Of a DNA stretch of 64,000 nucleotides, positions 39,298-47,226 are shown in pieces. The notes under the pieces are model-generated. The model did not search any database. It was not told the DNA's origin and saw only the letters and a program-made list of their open reading frames with translations. The stretch spans positions 1 through 64,000 of the forward strand of contig NZ_JAINRD010000022.1 of NCBI RefSeq assembly GCF_020400605.1, given 5' to 3'. Positions within the stretch are counted from its first letter, which is position 1. The number at the start of each line of letters is the position of its first letter. A program made the position numbers and the translations under genes. The stretch is from Streptomyces aculeolatus (GTDB taxonomy: Bacteria > Actinomycetota > Actinomycetes > Streptomycetales > Streptomycetaceae).

Positions 39298-41826
39298 TTA
39301 CGTGACCTGGTCGTGGCGGCCGAGGAAGCGGAACGCCCCCTCCCGGGCCTCGTACAGGAACGCCGCCTTGCCCGGCTGGAGCGTGTGCGTCAGATCCCGG
39401 GTGAAGCGCAGCGGCTTGGCGACGCCGGCGTGGTTCATCTCCACGATCCGCTCCGCGATCTGGCCCCGCACGATCTCCGCGCCGCCGCCCAGGGCGTCGA
39501 GCGCGGCGGCGATCAGGCCCACGGCGTCGTACGCCTCGGCCGCCCAGCGGGGCGGTGCGGCGTCGTACCCCTCGCGGTACGCGGCCGTGAAGTCGTGGGC
39601 CGCCGCCGACTTCGCCTGCTCCGCCGCCGTGTACGGGGCGCCGAACACCCAGCCCTCGGCAGCCGTCCCCGCCGCACGCAGGAACGCCGGCCGCATCATC
39701 GGCTCGAAGGACGTCCGCGGCCCGTCGAAGCCCGCCCCGGCGAGCGCGCGTGCGCACGCCGCCGCGCGCTCCGCGGAGGCACCCGCGTAGACGACCGCCC
39801 GCGCATCCCCGGCCAGCGCCTCGGCGACGGCGGAGCCGAACCCGGCAGACGCCGCCACCTGGTGGAAGCTCACCTCGCCCTCTGAGGGCGGCGCCTCGCG
39901 CAGGGTCGTCAGGACGCTCCGGGCCGCGTCCCCCGCCGCCCGGTCGTCCACGACGGCGGTCCGCACCACCCTCCGCACCCGGCTCAGGTAGTCGAGTACC
40001 GGATGCGCCTGGTACGCGCCCGACACCCGGGTGCCGACGAGCGACGGGGCGTCGGTCCTGTCCACGTCGGCCGCGTCGGTGTCGACCGACACGTTCACGG
40101 CCGCCATCGACTCCTCCCCGTACAGCGGGGCCGCCGCGCGCAGCGTCTCGACCGTCGTCGGGCCGAGCACCGCGCGCACCGCGCGCTCGCCGAGCACCTC
40201 GCGCACCACGTCCCGGGCCCGGCGCGCCTCCCCGCCGTCGTCGTACGTGGCGAGGGAGAGCCGGAAGCGCACGTCGTCACGGGCGTTGTGCCGCGCCACG
40301 GCGAGCCGGGCGCCGCGTTCCTGGGCGATGCCGGCGGCTTTCTGATCGCCCGTCAGGGCGGCGTGCAGGGCGATGGTGTGGGTCGGCAGGTTCCGCGTGG
40401 TGCCGCCCTTGTCGCCGGCGCCGCCACGGGTGGCGAAGAGCGCGGCCGCGCCGGCCCCCGAGGCGGCGAGCACGGCGGCGGCCGACCCGCCGACGACGAG
40501 GAACCGGCGGCGCGAAGTCCCCTGCCCGCCCGCGGCGGTGGTGTCCACCGCCTCGGGCACGGCATCGGCGAGCGCGGTCTGCCGCGGGGGCGGGTCGAGC
40601 GCCCCGGCGGACCGCTCGGCGACGAGCCGCAGCACGGGGGAGGGCAGCCAGTCGCGCGGGTCGGCGGCGGGCGCGGGCGGCGGGGCGGTCGGGGCGCCCG
40701 GGGGGCGCGAGCCGGGGGCGCGGGGCCGGTCCGCGGCGCGTACGCCGGGCGCCGGTTCGTCGGCGCCGCCCGGGGGCCGGGGGTCCGGCGCGGGCCCCCG
40801 CTCCGCCACGCCGTGGTCGGCGGCTTCCGTGCCCTCGTACGGCAGCGTCTCCGACGCCGGTCCGGCCGTGCCGTCCCGCAGCACGCGCGTGTCCGCGTCC
40901 GGCGGCGGTGGCACCGGGAGCCGCGGGTCCACGGGCCCTCCGTCCGGCCCCGCGTCCGGCGCCGCGTCCGGCCCGTCGTCCGCGGTGGCCGTGCCCGGCC
41001 CCAGCGCGGCGGCCGGTTCCGCGGCGAGGGAAGCCGCCAACTCCGCCGCGGCGGGCCGGTCCTGCGGATCCTTCGCCAGGCAGCCCGTGATCGCCGTCCG
41101 CAGCCCTCGCGGCAGTCCCTTCAGACCCCGCAGGTCCGGTTCCTCGTGGACGGTCCGGTACAGCACCGCCGCCGGGTTGCCCGTGCCGTACGGGCGGCGG
41201 CCGGTGGCCGCGTACGCCAGCACGCACCCCAGCGCGAACACGTCGCTCGGCGGCCCCGCCCGGCCGCCCGCCCTGATCTGCTCGGGCGCGAGGTAGCCGG
41301 GCGTGCCGATCACCGCGTCCGGCGCCGTCAGCGCGGTCGCGCCGGAGTCGTGCGCGATGCCGAAGTCGATCAGCCGCGGCCCGTCGAGCGCGAGCAGTAC
41401 GTTGCCCGGCTTGACGTCCCGGTGCACCAGCCCCGCCGCGTGCACCTCCGCCAGCGCCTGCGCCAGCCGCGCGCCGAGCGAGGCGACGGCGTACGGCGGC
41501 AGCGGCCCGTACCCGTCCACCGCCTCCACCAGCGCGGGACCCGGCACGAACGCCGTGGCCAGCCACGGCGCGCGGGCCTCGGCGTCGGCCGCGGTGACCG
41601 GCACCACCCAGCGGCCCGCCAGCCCCGTCGCCAGCCGCACCTCGCGCCGGAACCGGGCGCGGAACGCCGGGTTCGCCGCGTGCTCCGGCCGGATGACCTT
41701 CAGCGCCACCAGCGCGCCGTCGCCGCCGCGCGCCAGGTAGACCACGCCCATCCCGCCCGCGCCGAGCCGGGCGAGCAGCCTGTGCCCGCCCAGCTCCTCC
41801 GGGTCGTCCGCGCGCAGCGCCCGCAT
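39298..41826 (-). CDS. Membrane Ser/Thr protein kinase with extracellular LivJ-like ligand-binding domain
   Basis: An 842-residue fusion. Residues about 10-270 are a Hanks-type kinase (GAGGMGVVYLAR, ALKVI lysine, LVHRDVKPGN, LIDFGIA, GTPGYLAPEQ). A Pro/Ala-rich linker to about 400 leads to TSRRRFLVVGGSAAAVLAA (about 437-460), a single membrane span preceded by a twin-arginine-like motif. Residues about 480-842 resemble type 1 periplasmic binding proteins (Peripla_BP_6): HTIALHAALTGDQKAAG, AVLGPTTVETLRAAAPLYGEE, EGWVFGAPYTAAEQ, AAEAYDAVGLIAAALDAL. It presumably senses an extracellular small molecule, perhaps an amino acid, and signals by phosphorylation. Second paralogue in tandem; 15 bp between them. 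Confidence 0.88.
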   Translation of the reverse strand: MRALRADDPEELGGHRLLARLGAGGMGVVYLARGGDGALVALKVIRPEHAANPAFRARFRREVRLATGLAGRWVVPVTAADAEARAPWLATAFVPGPALVEAVDGYGPLPPYAVASLGARLAQALAEVHAAGLVHRDVKPGNVLLALDGPRLIDFGIAHDSGATALTAPDAVIGTPGYLAPEQIRAGGRAGPPSDVFALGCVLAYAATGRRPYGTGNPAAVLYRTVHEEPDLRGLKGLPRGLRTAITGCLAKDPQDRPAAAELAASLAAEPAAALGPGTATADDGPDAAPDAGPDGGPVDPRLPVPPPPDADTRVLRDGTAGPASETLPYEGTEAADHGVAERGPAPDPRPPGGADEPAPGVRAADRPRAPGSRPPGAPTAPPPAPAADPRDWLPSPVLRLVAERSAGALDPPPRQTALADAVPEAVDTTAAGGQGTSRRRFLVVGGSAAAVLAASGAGAAALFATRGGAGDKGGTTRNLPTHTIALHAALTGDQKAAGIAQERGARLAVARHNARDDVRFRLSLATYDDGGEARRARDVVREVLGERAVRAVLGPTTVETLRAAAPLYGEESMAAVNVSVDTDAADVDRTDAPSLVGTRVSGAYQAHPVLDYLSRVRRVVRTAVVDDRAAGDAARSVLTTLREAPPSEGEVSFHQVAASAGFGSAVAEALAGDARAVVYAGASAERAAACARALAGAGFDGPRTSFEPMMRPAFLRAAGTAAEGWVFGAPYTAAEQAKSAAAHDFTAAYREGYDAAPPRWAAEAYDAVGLIAAALDALGGGAEIVRGQIAERIVEMNHAGVAKPLRFTRDLTHTLQPGKAAFLYEAREGAFRFLGRHDQVT

Positions 41827-41841
41827 CGTCCGCCCTCCCCG

Positions 41842-44058
41842 TCAGGAGCCGGGGAGCGCCACCGGGCCGACGTAGCCGAACCGGCCGTCCTCGACGCGGA
41901 AGTGGTGGATCGGCCCCTGCTCGATCTCCCGGCTGTCGCTGAACCTGTACGTGGCCGTCAGCCCCTTGAAGCGGGCCGCGGGCAGCGACGCGGCCAGCGC
42001 CGCCCGCGTCGGCCTGCGCCTGCCCTTCTCCGCCAGGGCGGCCAGCCGGTCGGCGAGCAGCCGCGTGACGTCGTACGCCTCCGCCGCCCACGGCCCCGGC
42101 GCGGAGCCGAACCGCTTGCGGTACGCGGCGGCGAAGTCCCGTACGGCATCGGCGTCCGCGCCGACGTACGGCGTCAGCGCCTGCCAGCCCTCCGCCGCGT
42201 CGCCCCCCGCGGCCGTGAACGCGCCGCCGGCCGCGGGCTCGTCGAGGAACCGCGGCCCGTCGAAGCCCCGCTCCGCCAGCTCCCGCGCGACCGCCGCGGC
42301 GCGCTCGGGCGTGCCGGTGTAGTAGAAGCTGTCCACGCCGTGGTCGATCATGTCCGCCACCACGGGACCCAGGGCCTCGGCGCCCGCGGCGGCCGGCACG
42401 ACGCGCAGGTACAGCGCCAGCTCCGCGCCCGCCGCCGCGTTGTGCGCCATGCTGCTGTGCTCGAAGCCGCGGATCGCGCCCGCCCGGTCGGCGAGCAGGC
42501 CCACGTTCTGCGCCCCCTGGCCGAGCAGCGTGAACACGGTGGTGAAGGCGGCCCGGGCGCTGAGCGCCGTGGTGTGGAAGTACGTCTTCGGCTCCCCGGC
42601 GAGCGCCGCCTGCGCGGCGCTGAACGAGCCCTCCGAGACCGTCAGCAGCGGCATCCCGGCGCCGTCGTAGGCGCTCAGGGACGCCTGGGCGGAGGCGTAG
42701 CCCGTGGGGCCGATGACGGCGAGCACGTCGCGGTCGCCGATCAGCCGGCGGGCGGCGGTCAGCGCCCGGGCGGGGTCGCCGCCGTCGTCGCGGACCTTCA
42801 GCTCCAGCGTGAACGGGGCCTTCTCGCGGGCGTTGAACCGGTCCACCGCCAGCCGCGCGGCCCGCTCCTGCGCCGCACCCGCCGCCTTCTGAGGGCCCGT
42901 CAGATCCGCGTGCAGTCCGAGGGTGCGGCGCGGGCCGCTCGCCTCGGCGGGCGGGTCGCCGTCGTCGCGCAGCGCCGCCCACAGCGCGGTGCCGCCGCCC
43001 GCGGCGAGGAGCACGGCGCCGCCGCCGGCCAGCGCCAGGACCCGGCGGCGGCCGGGCCCCGCGCTCCCCGCGGCGACGGTGGTGTCCAGGCCGCCGCCGG
43101 TGTCCGCATCCGCCGCGCCCTCCGCGTCCCCCGCGGACGTCGCCGAGACCTCGGTCGGCTCGACGCCCGGCAGTTGCAGCATCTCCGCCGACCGCTCGGC
43201 GACCATCCGCACCACCGCGTCCGGCAGCCAGTCGATGCCGCCCTCCGGCGCGTCCGCCTCCAGCGCGGTGTCCAGCTCCGCCGCGGAGGGCCGCTCGCCG
43301 GGGTCCTTGGCCAGGCACCGTACGAGGAGCGCGCGCAGCCCGTCGTCCGTGACGCCGTCGAGATCCGGCTCGTCGTGCACGGTGCGGTACAGCAGCGCGT
43401 CCGCGGCGCCGGAGCCGAACGACGGCCGGCCGGTGGCCGCGTACGCCAGCACACACCCCAGCGAGAACACGTCGCTCGCCGGCCCGACCGGCTGCGCCCG
43501 CGCCTGCTCCGGGGAGAGGAAGCCGGGCGTGCCGACGACCATGCTGTCCGACGTCAGCTCGGTCTCCTCGGCGGCCGTGGGCCGGGCGATGCCGAAGTCG
43601 ATGAGCCGCGGGCCGTCGAGTGCGAGCAGCACGTTGCCGGGCTTGAGGTCGCGGTGGACCAGGCCGGCGTCGTGCACCGCGGCGACGGCGCGCGCGAGCA
43701 CCTTGCCCAGCACCCGTACGCCGTGGCCGGGCAGCGGGCCGCACGCGGCGACCGCCTCGGCCAGCGCCGGGCCCGGCACGAACGCCGTGGCCAGCCACGG
43801 TGCTTCGGCCTCGGTGTCGGCGTCGAGCACCGGCACCACCCAGGGGCTGGCGACCCGGCGGGCGGACGCCGCCTCGCGGCGGAACCGGGCCCGGAACTCG
43901 GGCTGTTCCGCGTACTCGGGCTGGATGACCTTCACCGCGGCCGGCGCGCCGGTCCGGGTGCGGGCGAGGTAGACCACGCCCATGCCGCCGGCGCCGAGCC
44001 GGCCCAGCAGCCGGTTCCCGCCCAGGTGAGCGGGGTCGGAGGGGAGCAACCGCTCCAT
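41842..44058 (-). CDS. Paralogous membrane Ser/Thr kinase with LivJ-like ligand-binding domain
   Basis: A 738-residue protein with the same plan as its downstream neighbour but a shorter linker. Kinase about 14-270 (GAGGMGVVYLARTRTG, AVKVIQPEY, LVHRDLKPGNVLL, LIDFGIARPTAAEE, GTPGFLSPEQ). Membrane span about 338-362 introduced by GRRRVLALAGGG. Extracellular binding domain about 375-738 (RTLGLHADLTGPQKAAGAAQERAARLAVDRFNAR, AVIGPTGYASAQASLSAYDGAGMP, EGWQALTPYVGADADAVRDFAAAYRKRFGSAPGPWAAEAYDVTRLLADRL). GGAGGG lies 6 nt before ATG 44058, which overlaps the lipoprotein stop by one base. Confidence 0.88.
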   Translation of the reverse strand: MERLLPSDPAHLGGNRLLGRLGAGGMGVVYLARTRTGAPAAVKVIQPEYAEQPEFRARFRREAASARRVASPWVVPVLDADTEAEAPWLATAFVPGPALAEAVAACGPLPGHGVRVLGKVLARAVAAVHDAGLVHRDLKPGNVLLALDGPRLIDFGIARPTAAEETELTSDSMVVGTPGFLSPEQARAQPVGPASDVFSLGCVLAYAATGRPSFGSGAADALLYRTVHDEPDLDGVTDDGLRALLVRCLAKDPGERPSAAELDTALEADAPEGGIDWLPDAVVRMVAERSAEMLQLPGVEPTEVSATSAGDAEGAADADTGGGLDTTVAAGSAGPGRRRVLALAGGGAVLLAAGGGTALWAALRDDGDPPAEASGPRRTLGLHADLTGPQKAAGAAQERAARLAVDRFNAREKAPFTLELKVRDDGGDPARALTAARRLIGDRDVLAVIGPTGYASAQASLSAYDGAGMPLLTVSEGSFSAAQAALAGEPKTYFHTTALSARAAFTTVFTLLGQGAQNVGLLADRAGAIRGFEHSSMAHNAAAGAELALYLRVVPAAAGAEALGPVVADMIDHGVDSFYYTGTPERAAAVARELAERGFDGPRFLDEPAAGGAFTAAGGDAAEGWQALTPYVGADADAVRDFAAAYRKRFGSAPGPWAAEAYDVTRLLADRLAALAEKGRRRPTRAALAASLPAARFKGLTATYRFSDSREIEQGPIHHFRVEDGRFGYVGPVALPGS

Positions 44059-44912
44059 CAGTCGCCCTCCTTCGCACCCGCGGAGCCGGTATCGCCGTCG
44101 CCGCCCGCGTCCTCGCGGCCGACCGCGCCCTGGGCCCGCTGCATCATCGTCACCAGCGGCTCGACGCTCATGCCCGCCACCTCCCCGGGCGAACTCTTCT
44201 CCCCGGCGCACACGGACACGCCGACGACCACGGGCCCGAACGTCGACTGGTCCCACGTGTACGGGTACGGCCCGCCCCGGCTGTCGCTGACGCACTCGCC
44301 GCGCTCCGACAGCGAGTCGTCGCTCGTCTCGTTGGCGCCCTCGCCGCGCGCGAGCGCCAGCGACGTCAGGCCGGTCAGCCGCTCACCCGCCCGCAGCGTC
44401 TGCTCCGGGCAGCCGACGGCCTCCTCCAGCATCCGCGCCTGCTCCCACGCCGCGTCGAGGGTCGTGCGGTGCACGGTGACGGTGGCGGAGAGCGCGACGG
44501 GACCCTTGCCGTCCGCGGCGGGTATCTCGAAGTAGCGGGTCCGCGTGGCCAGTACGTCGTCCGGCAGGTCCTCCGTCCGCCACGCGCAGTCCTCGGCGAG
44601 CACGGTCCAGCGCGCCGGGTCGCTCTCGTACGGCGTCGCCCGCACCGCGTCCGGGCCGAAGTGCTCCGGCCCGGCGATGACGTCCTCGACCAGCCGCCGC
44701 GCCTGCGCCGCGGTCCGCGGGATCCTGCCGGGGTCCGCCTCCGGCGTCGGCTCCGGCGCGGGCGGCGCGTCGCCCTTCGCGTCCGCGCTGCTGCTCGCCG
44801 AGCCCTTCGACTCGGGCTCGCCGCCGCTGTCGCACGCGGCGGCGCCCGCCAGCAGCACCGCGGCTAACGCCGCCGGGACGCCCCGGCGGCGCACACGTCT
44901 TCCGTACGCCAT
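44058..44912 (-). CDS. Putative lipoprotein cotranscribed with the sensor kinases
   Basis: A 284-residue exported protein. Signal peptide with Arg-rich start and LLAGAAACDSGG, a plausible lipobox with Cys about 27. A Ser/Ala/Pro/Glu-rich spacer to about 60 precedes a globular domain (AAQARRLVEDVIAGPEHFGPDAVRATPYESDPARWTVLAEDCAWRTEDLPDDVLATRTRYFEIP, then SATVTVHRTTLDAAWEQARMLEEAVGCPEQTLRAGERLTG), with Cys pairs. No named family is recognised. Overlap with the kinase gene (TGATG) indicates one operon, so it may deliver or modulate the kinase ligand. ATG 44912 is chosen; GTG 44921 is possible. Confidence 0.75.
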   Translation of the reverse strand: MAYGRRVRRRGVPAALAAVLLAGAAACDSGGEPESKGSASSSADAKGDAPPAPEPTPEADPGRIPRTAAQARRLVEDVIAGPEHFGPDAVRATPYESDPARWTVLAEDCAWRTEDLPDDVLATRTRYFEIPAADGKGPVALSATVTVHRTTLDAAWEQARMLEEAVGCPEQTLRAGERLTGLTSLALARGEGANETSDDSLSERGECVSDSRGGPYPYTWDQSTFGPVVVGVSVCAGEKSSPGEVAGMSVEPLVTMMQRAQGAVGREDAGGDGDTGSAGAKEGD

Positions 44913-44982
44913 GACTCCCACCCCCTGCCTCCGCGGCCGCCCGGCCCGGCAGGCCGGGCGCCGCGAGGCGGCCACCCATACG

Positions 44983-45030
44983 GATGCCGCTCCGGTGTCC
45001 GGCGGTTCCGCCGGACACCGGAGCGGCATC
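44983..45030. repeat. 48-bp near-perfect palindrome
   Basis: A 23-bp arm beginning GATGCCGCTCCGG (44983-45005) is exactly complementary to 45008-45030, with two T bases between. It would form a very stable hairpin in the 5' leader of the kinase operon, or a cruciform in DNA. It is oddly placed for a terminator, since both neighbouring genes are transcribed away from it. Confidence 0.9.
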
Positions 45031-45091
45031 GCGTCGTCGTCGTGAACTCTACAAGGACCCCCGGGGCTTGTGGATCCGGCGGAGAATGACG

Positions 45092-45168
45092 TTGCCATTG
45101 CCGGCGGGGGTGCCGTACGTTGACGCCATGGGAACGCTGTGATCACCGCCGGGCGCACGACCGCGTAG
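45092..45168 (+). promoter_or_regulatory. ABC-F promoter with leaderless short upstream ORFs
   Basis: TTGCCA (45092-45097), an 18-bp spacer and TACGTT (45116-45121). The expected start point coincides with ATG 45128, opening the 4-codon frame M-G-T-L (stop at 45142). GTG 45139 overlaps that stop and opens V-I-T-A-G-R-T-T-A (stop at 45168). The ABC-F gene starts 146 nt farther on. Antibiotic-responsive ABC-F genes often use such leader peptides for attenuation. Confidence 0.5.
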
Positions 45169-45313
45169 AGCCACGCTCCGCCGCCGTCGCGCCCGTCCGT
45201 GCGCGAGTCCCGCCTCCCCGCCCCCTTCCGCGGCGCCGTGGCGCGTCCTCGCGTACGGACCCGTCCTCGATCCGTCGCGAGCGGCCACGGCCGGGAACAG
45301 GGGCACCCACCTC

Positions 45314-47053
45314 ATGACCACCGCACAACTCTCCCTCCACACCGTCACCAAGCGCTACGGCGAGCGCACCGTCCTCGCCGACGTCACACTCACCGTCCGC
45401 CCCGGCGAGAAGGCCGGCGTCATCGGGGACAACGGCTCCGGCAAGTCCACGCTGCTGGGGCTCCTCGCCGGCCGGATCGCGCCCGACGCGGGCGAGGCGA
45501 CCCTGGCCGCCCCCGGCGGCCTCGGCCACCTGCCGCAGAGCCTCGACCTGCCGCCGCAGGCCACCGTCCAGGACGCGGTCGACGCGGCCCTCGCGGGGCT
45601 CCGCGCGCTCGAAGCGGAGCTGCGGCGGGCCGAGTCGGGGCTCGCCGCGGCGGCACCGGGCGCGCGGCTGGACGCGGCGCTGGCCGCGTACGGGCGGCTC
45701 GTCGAGGAGTACGAGGCCCGCGACGGCTACCGCGCGGACACCCGCGTCGACGCCGCCCTTGCCGGCCTCGGCCTCCCCGCGCTCGCCCGCGACCGGCGCC
45801 TGGGCACCCTCTCGGGCGGCGAACGCTCCCGCCTCGCCCTGGCGGCGGTGCTGGCGGCCCGGCCGGAGGTGCTGCTGCTCGACGAGCCGACCAACGACCT
45901 GGACGACCGCGCGGTCGCCTGGCTGGAGGACCACCTGCGCGCACACCGCGGCACGGTCGTCGCCGTCACCCACGACCGGCTGTTCCTGGAGCGGCTGACG
46001 ACGACGGTCCTGGAGGTCGACGCCGGCCGGGTCACCCGGCACGGCGACGGCTACGCGGGCTACCTCGCCGCCAAGGCCGCGGAACGCGCCCGCATGCTGC
46101 GCGCGTACGAGGAGTGGCGCGCGGAACTCGCCCGCAGCCGCCGCCTCGCGGAGGCCGGCGCGACGCGCCTCGCGGCGATCCCGCGGTCGCAGCCCCTGGC
46201 GGTCTTCGGCCACGGGGCGTTCCGCACGCGCAGCCGGGGCCACGGCGCGGCGGGCCGCATCCGCAACGCGAAGGAACGCGTGGCCCGCCTCACCGCCAAC
46301 CCGGTCCCGCCCCCGCCGCAGCCGCTGGTGTTCCGGGCGCGCATGGCAGCCGGCGGGTCCGCGGCGGCTACGGGCGAGGAGGCCGGACCCGCGGCACCCG
46401 GCGGCGCGGCGGGCGACGGCTCCGCACCGGTGCGGCCGCCCGCCGTCCCGGCGGAGCCCGCCGTGGAGCCGGCTCCGGCCGCGGAGCTGGCGGACGTCGT
46501 CGTCGGGGACCGGCTGCGGGTGCCCGCGCTGCGGCTCGGGGCCGCGGAGCGGCTGCTCGTCACCGGGCCCAACGGGGCCGGGAAGACGACGCTCATGCGC
46601 GTCCTGGCGGGGGAGTCGGCCCCGGACTCCGGAACGGTGCGGGTGCCGGGACGGGTGGGCCACCTGCGGCAGGAGGAGACCGCGTGGCCGCCGGGGGCCA
46701 CCGTGCTGCGGGCCTTCGCCGCGGACCGCCCCGGCACGCCGGACGAGCACGCCGCACGACTGCTGTCGTACGGCCTCTTCCGCCCGGCGGACCTGCGGCT
46801 GCGCGTGGGGGAGCTGTCGTACGGCCAGCGCCGCCGCATCGACCTCGCGCGGCTCATCGCAGAACCGGTCGACCTGCTGCTCCTGGACGAGCCGACGAAC
46901 CATCTGTCGCCGGCGCTCGTCGAGGAACTGGAGCAGGCGCTCGCCGGCTACGCGGGCGCGCTGGTGGTGGTCACCCACGACCGCCGCATGCGGGCGACCT
47001 TCCCCGGCACCCGCCTGCGACTCCACGCGGGCACCCCGCAGCCGGCCGGGTGA
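45314..47053 (+). CDS. ABC-F family ATP-binding protein
   Basis: A 579-residue protein with two ABC domains and no membrane helices. First domain: GDNGSGKSTLLGLLAG, LSGGERSRLALAAVL, LLLDEPTNDLDD. The linker (about 230-360) is basic and helical (ARMLRAYEEWRAELARSRRLAEAG) and is followed by an Ala/Pro-rich insertion. Second domain: GPNGAGKTTLMRVLAG, LSYGQRRRIDLARLI, LLLDEPTNHLS. ABC-F proteins act on the ribosome; this two-domain type includes both translation factors and resistance proteins that dislodge macrolide, lincosamide or pleuromutilin antibiotics. The leader ORF upstream favours the latter, but the drug is unknown. Confidence 0.9.
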   Translation: MTTAQLSLHTVTKRYGERTVLADVTLTVRPGEKAGVIGDNGSGKSTLLGLLAGRIAPDAGEATLAAPGGLGHLPQSLDLPPQATVQDAVDAALAGLRALEAELRRAESGLAAAAPGARLDAALAAYGRLVEEYEARDGYRADTRVDAALAGLGLPALARDRRLGTLSGGERSRLALAAVLAARPEVLLLDEPTNDLDDRAVAWLEDHLRAHRGTVVAVTHDRLFLERLTTTVLEVDAGRVTRHGDGYAGYLAAKAAERARMLRAYEEWRAELARSRRLAEAGATRLAAIPRSQPLAVFGHGAFRTRSRGHGAAGRIRNAKERVARLTANPVPPPPQPLVFRARMAAGGSAAATGEEAGPAAPGGAAGDGSAPVRPPAVPAEPAVEPAPAAELADVVVGDRLRVPALRLGAAERLLVTGPNGAGKTTLMRVLAGESAPDSGTVRVPGRVGHLRQEETAWPPGATVLRAFAADRPGTPDEHAARLLSYGLFRPADLRLRVGELSYGQRRRIDLARLIAEPVDLLLLDEPTNHLSPALVEELEQALAGYAGALVVVTHDRRMRATFPGTRLRLHAGTPQPAG

Positions 47054-47226
47054 CCCCGCGGAGACCTCCGGGGGCACCGGTCCGCGTGCCCCGCCACCCG
47101 AGGAGCGGCTGCACCCCGGCCGCAGCCCCCGGCGGGGCCGGGCCGTCCTCGCGGCGCGCCCCCGCAGGGGGTACGGCCCCGGCGGGCCGCCTCGGCCGGG
47201 GGGCCCGGGCCGCGCATGCTGGGTGG

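Larger units (their letters stand above)
44913..45313. other. Intergenic region between the kinase operon and the ABC-F gene
   Basis: This 401-bp divergent region contains no recognisable protein gene. It holds a near-perfect 48-bp palindrome (44983-45030), smaller GC-rich hairpins about 44930-44955, and the ABC-F promoter with short upstream ORFs (45092-45168). The kinase operon promoter is not obvious; it would have to lie either side of the palindrome. Confidence 0.6.

Noticed and set aside
39298..44058. Tandem kinase genes as a recent duplication or assembly artefact
   Set aside because: They share a plan but differ throughout, with different linker lengths, so they are old paralogues rather than a repeated segment.
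40277..44077. A 1266-codon Arg/Gly-rich frame across both kinase genes
   Set aside because: It is an out-of-frame reading of two proteins with intact kinase motifs; no domain is visible in it.
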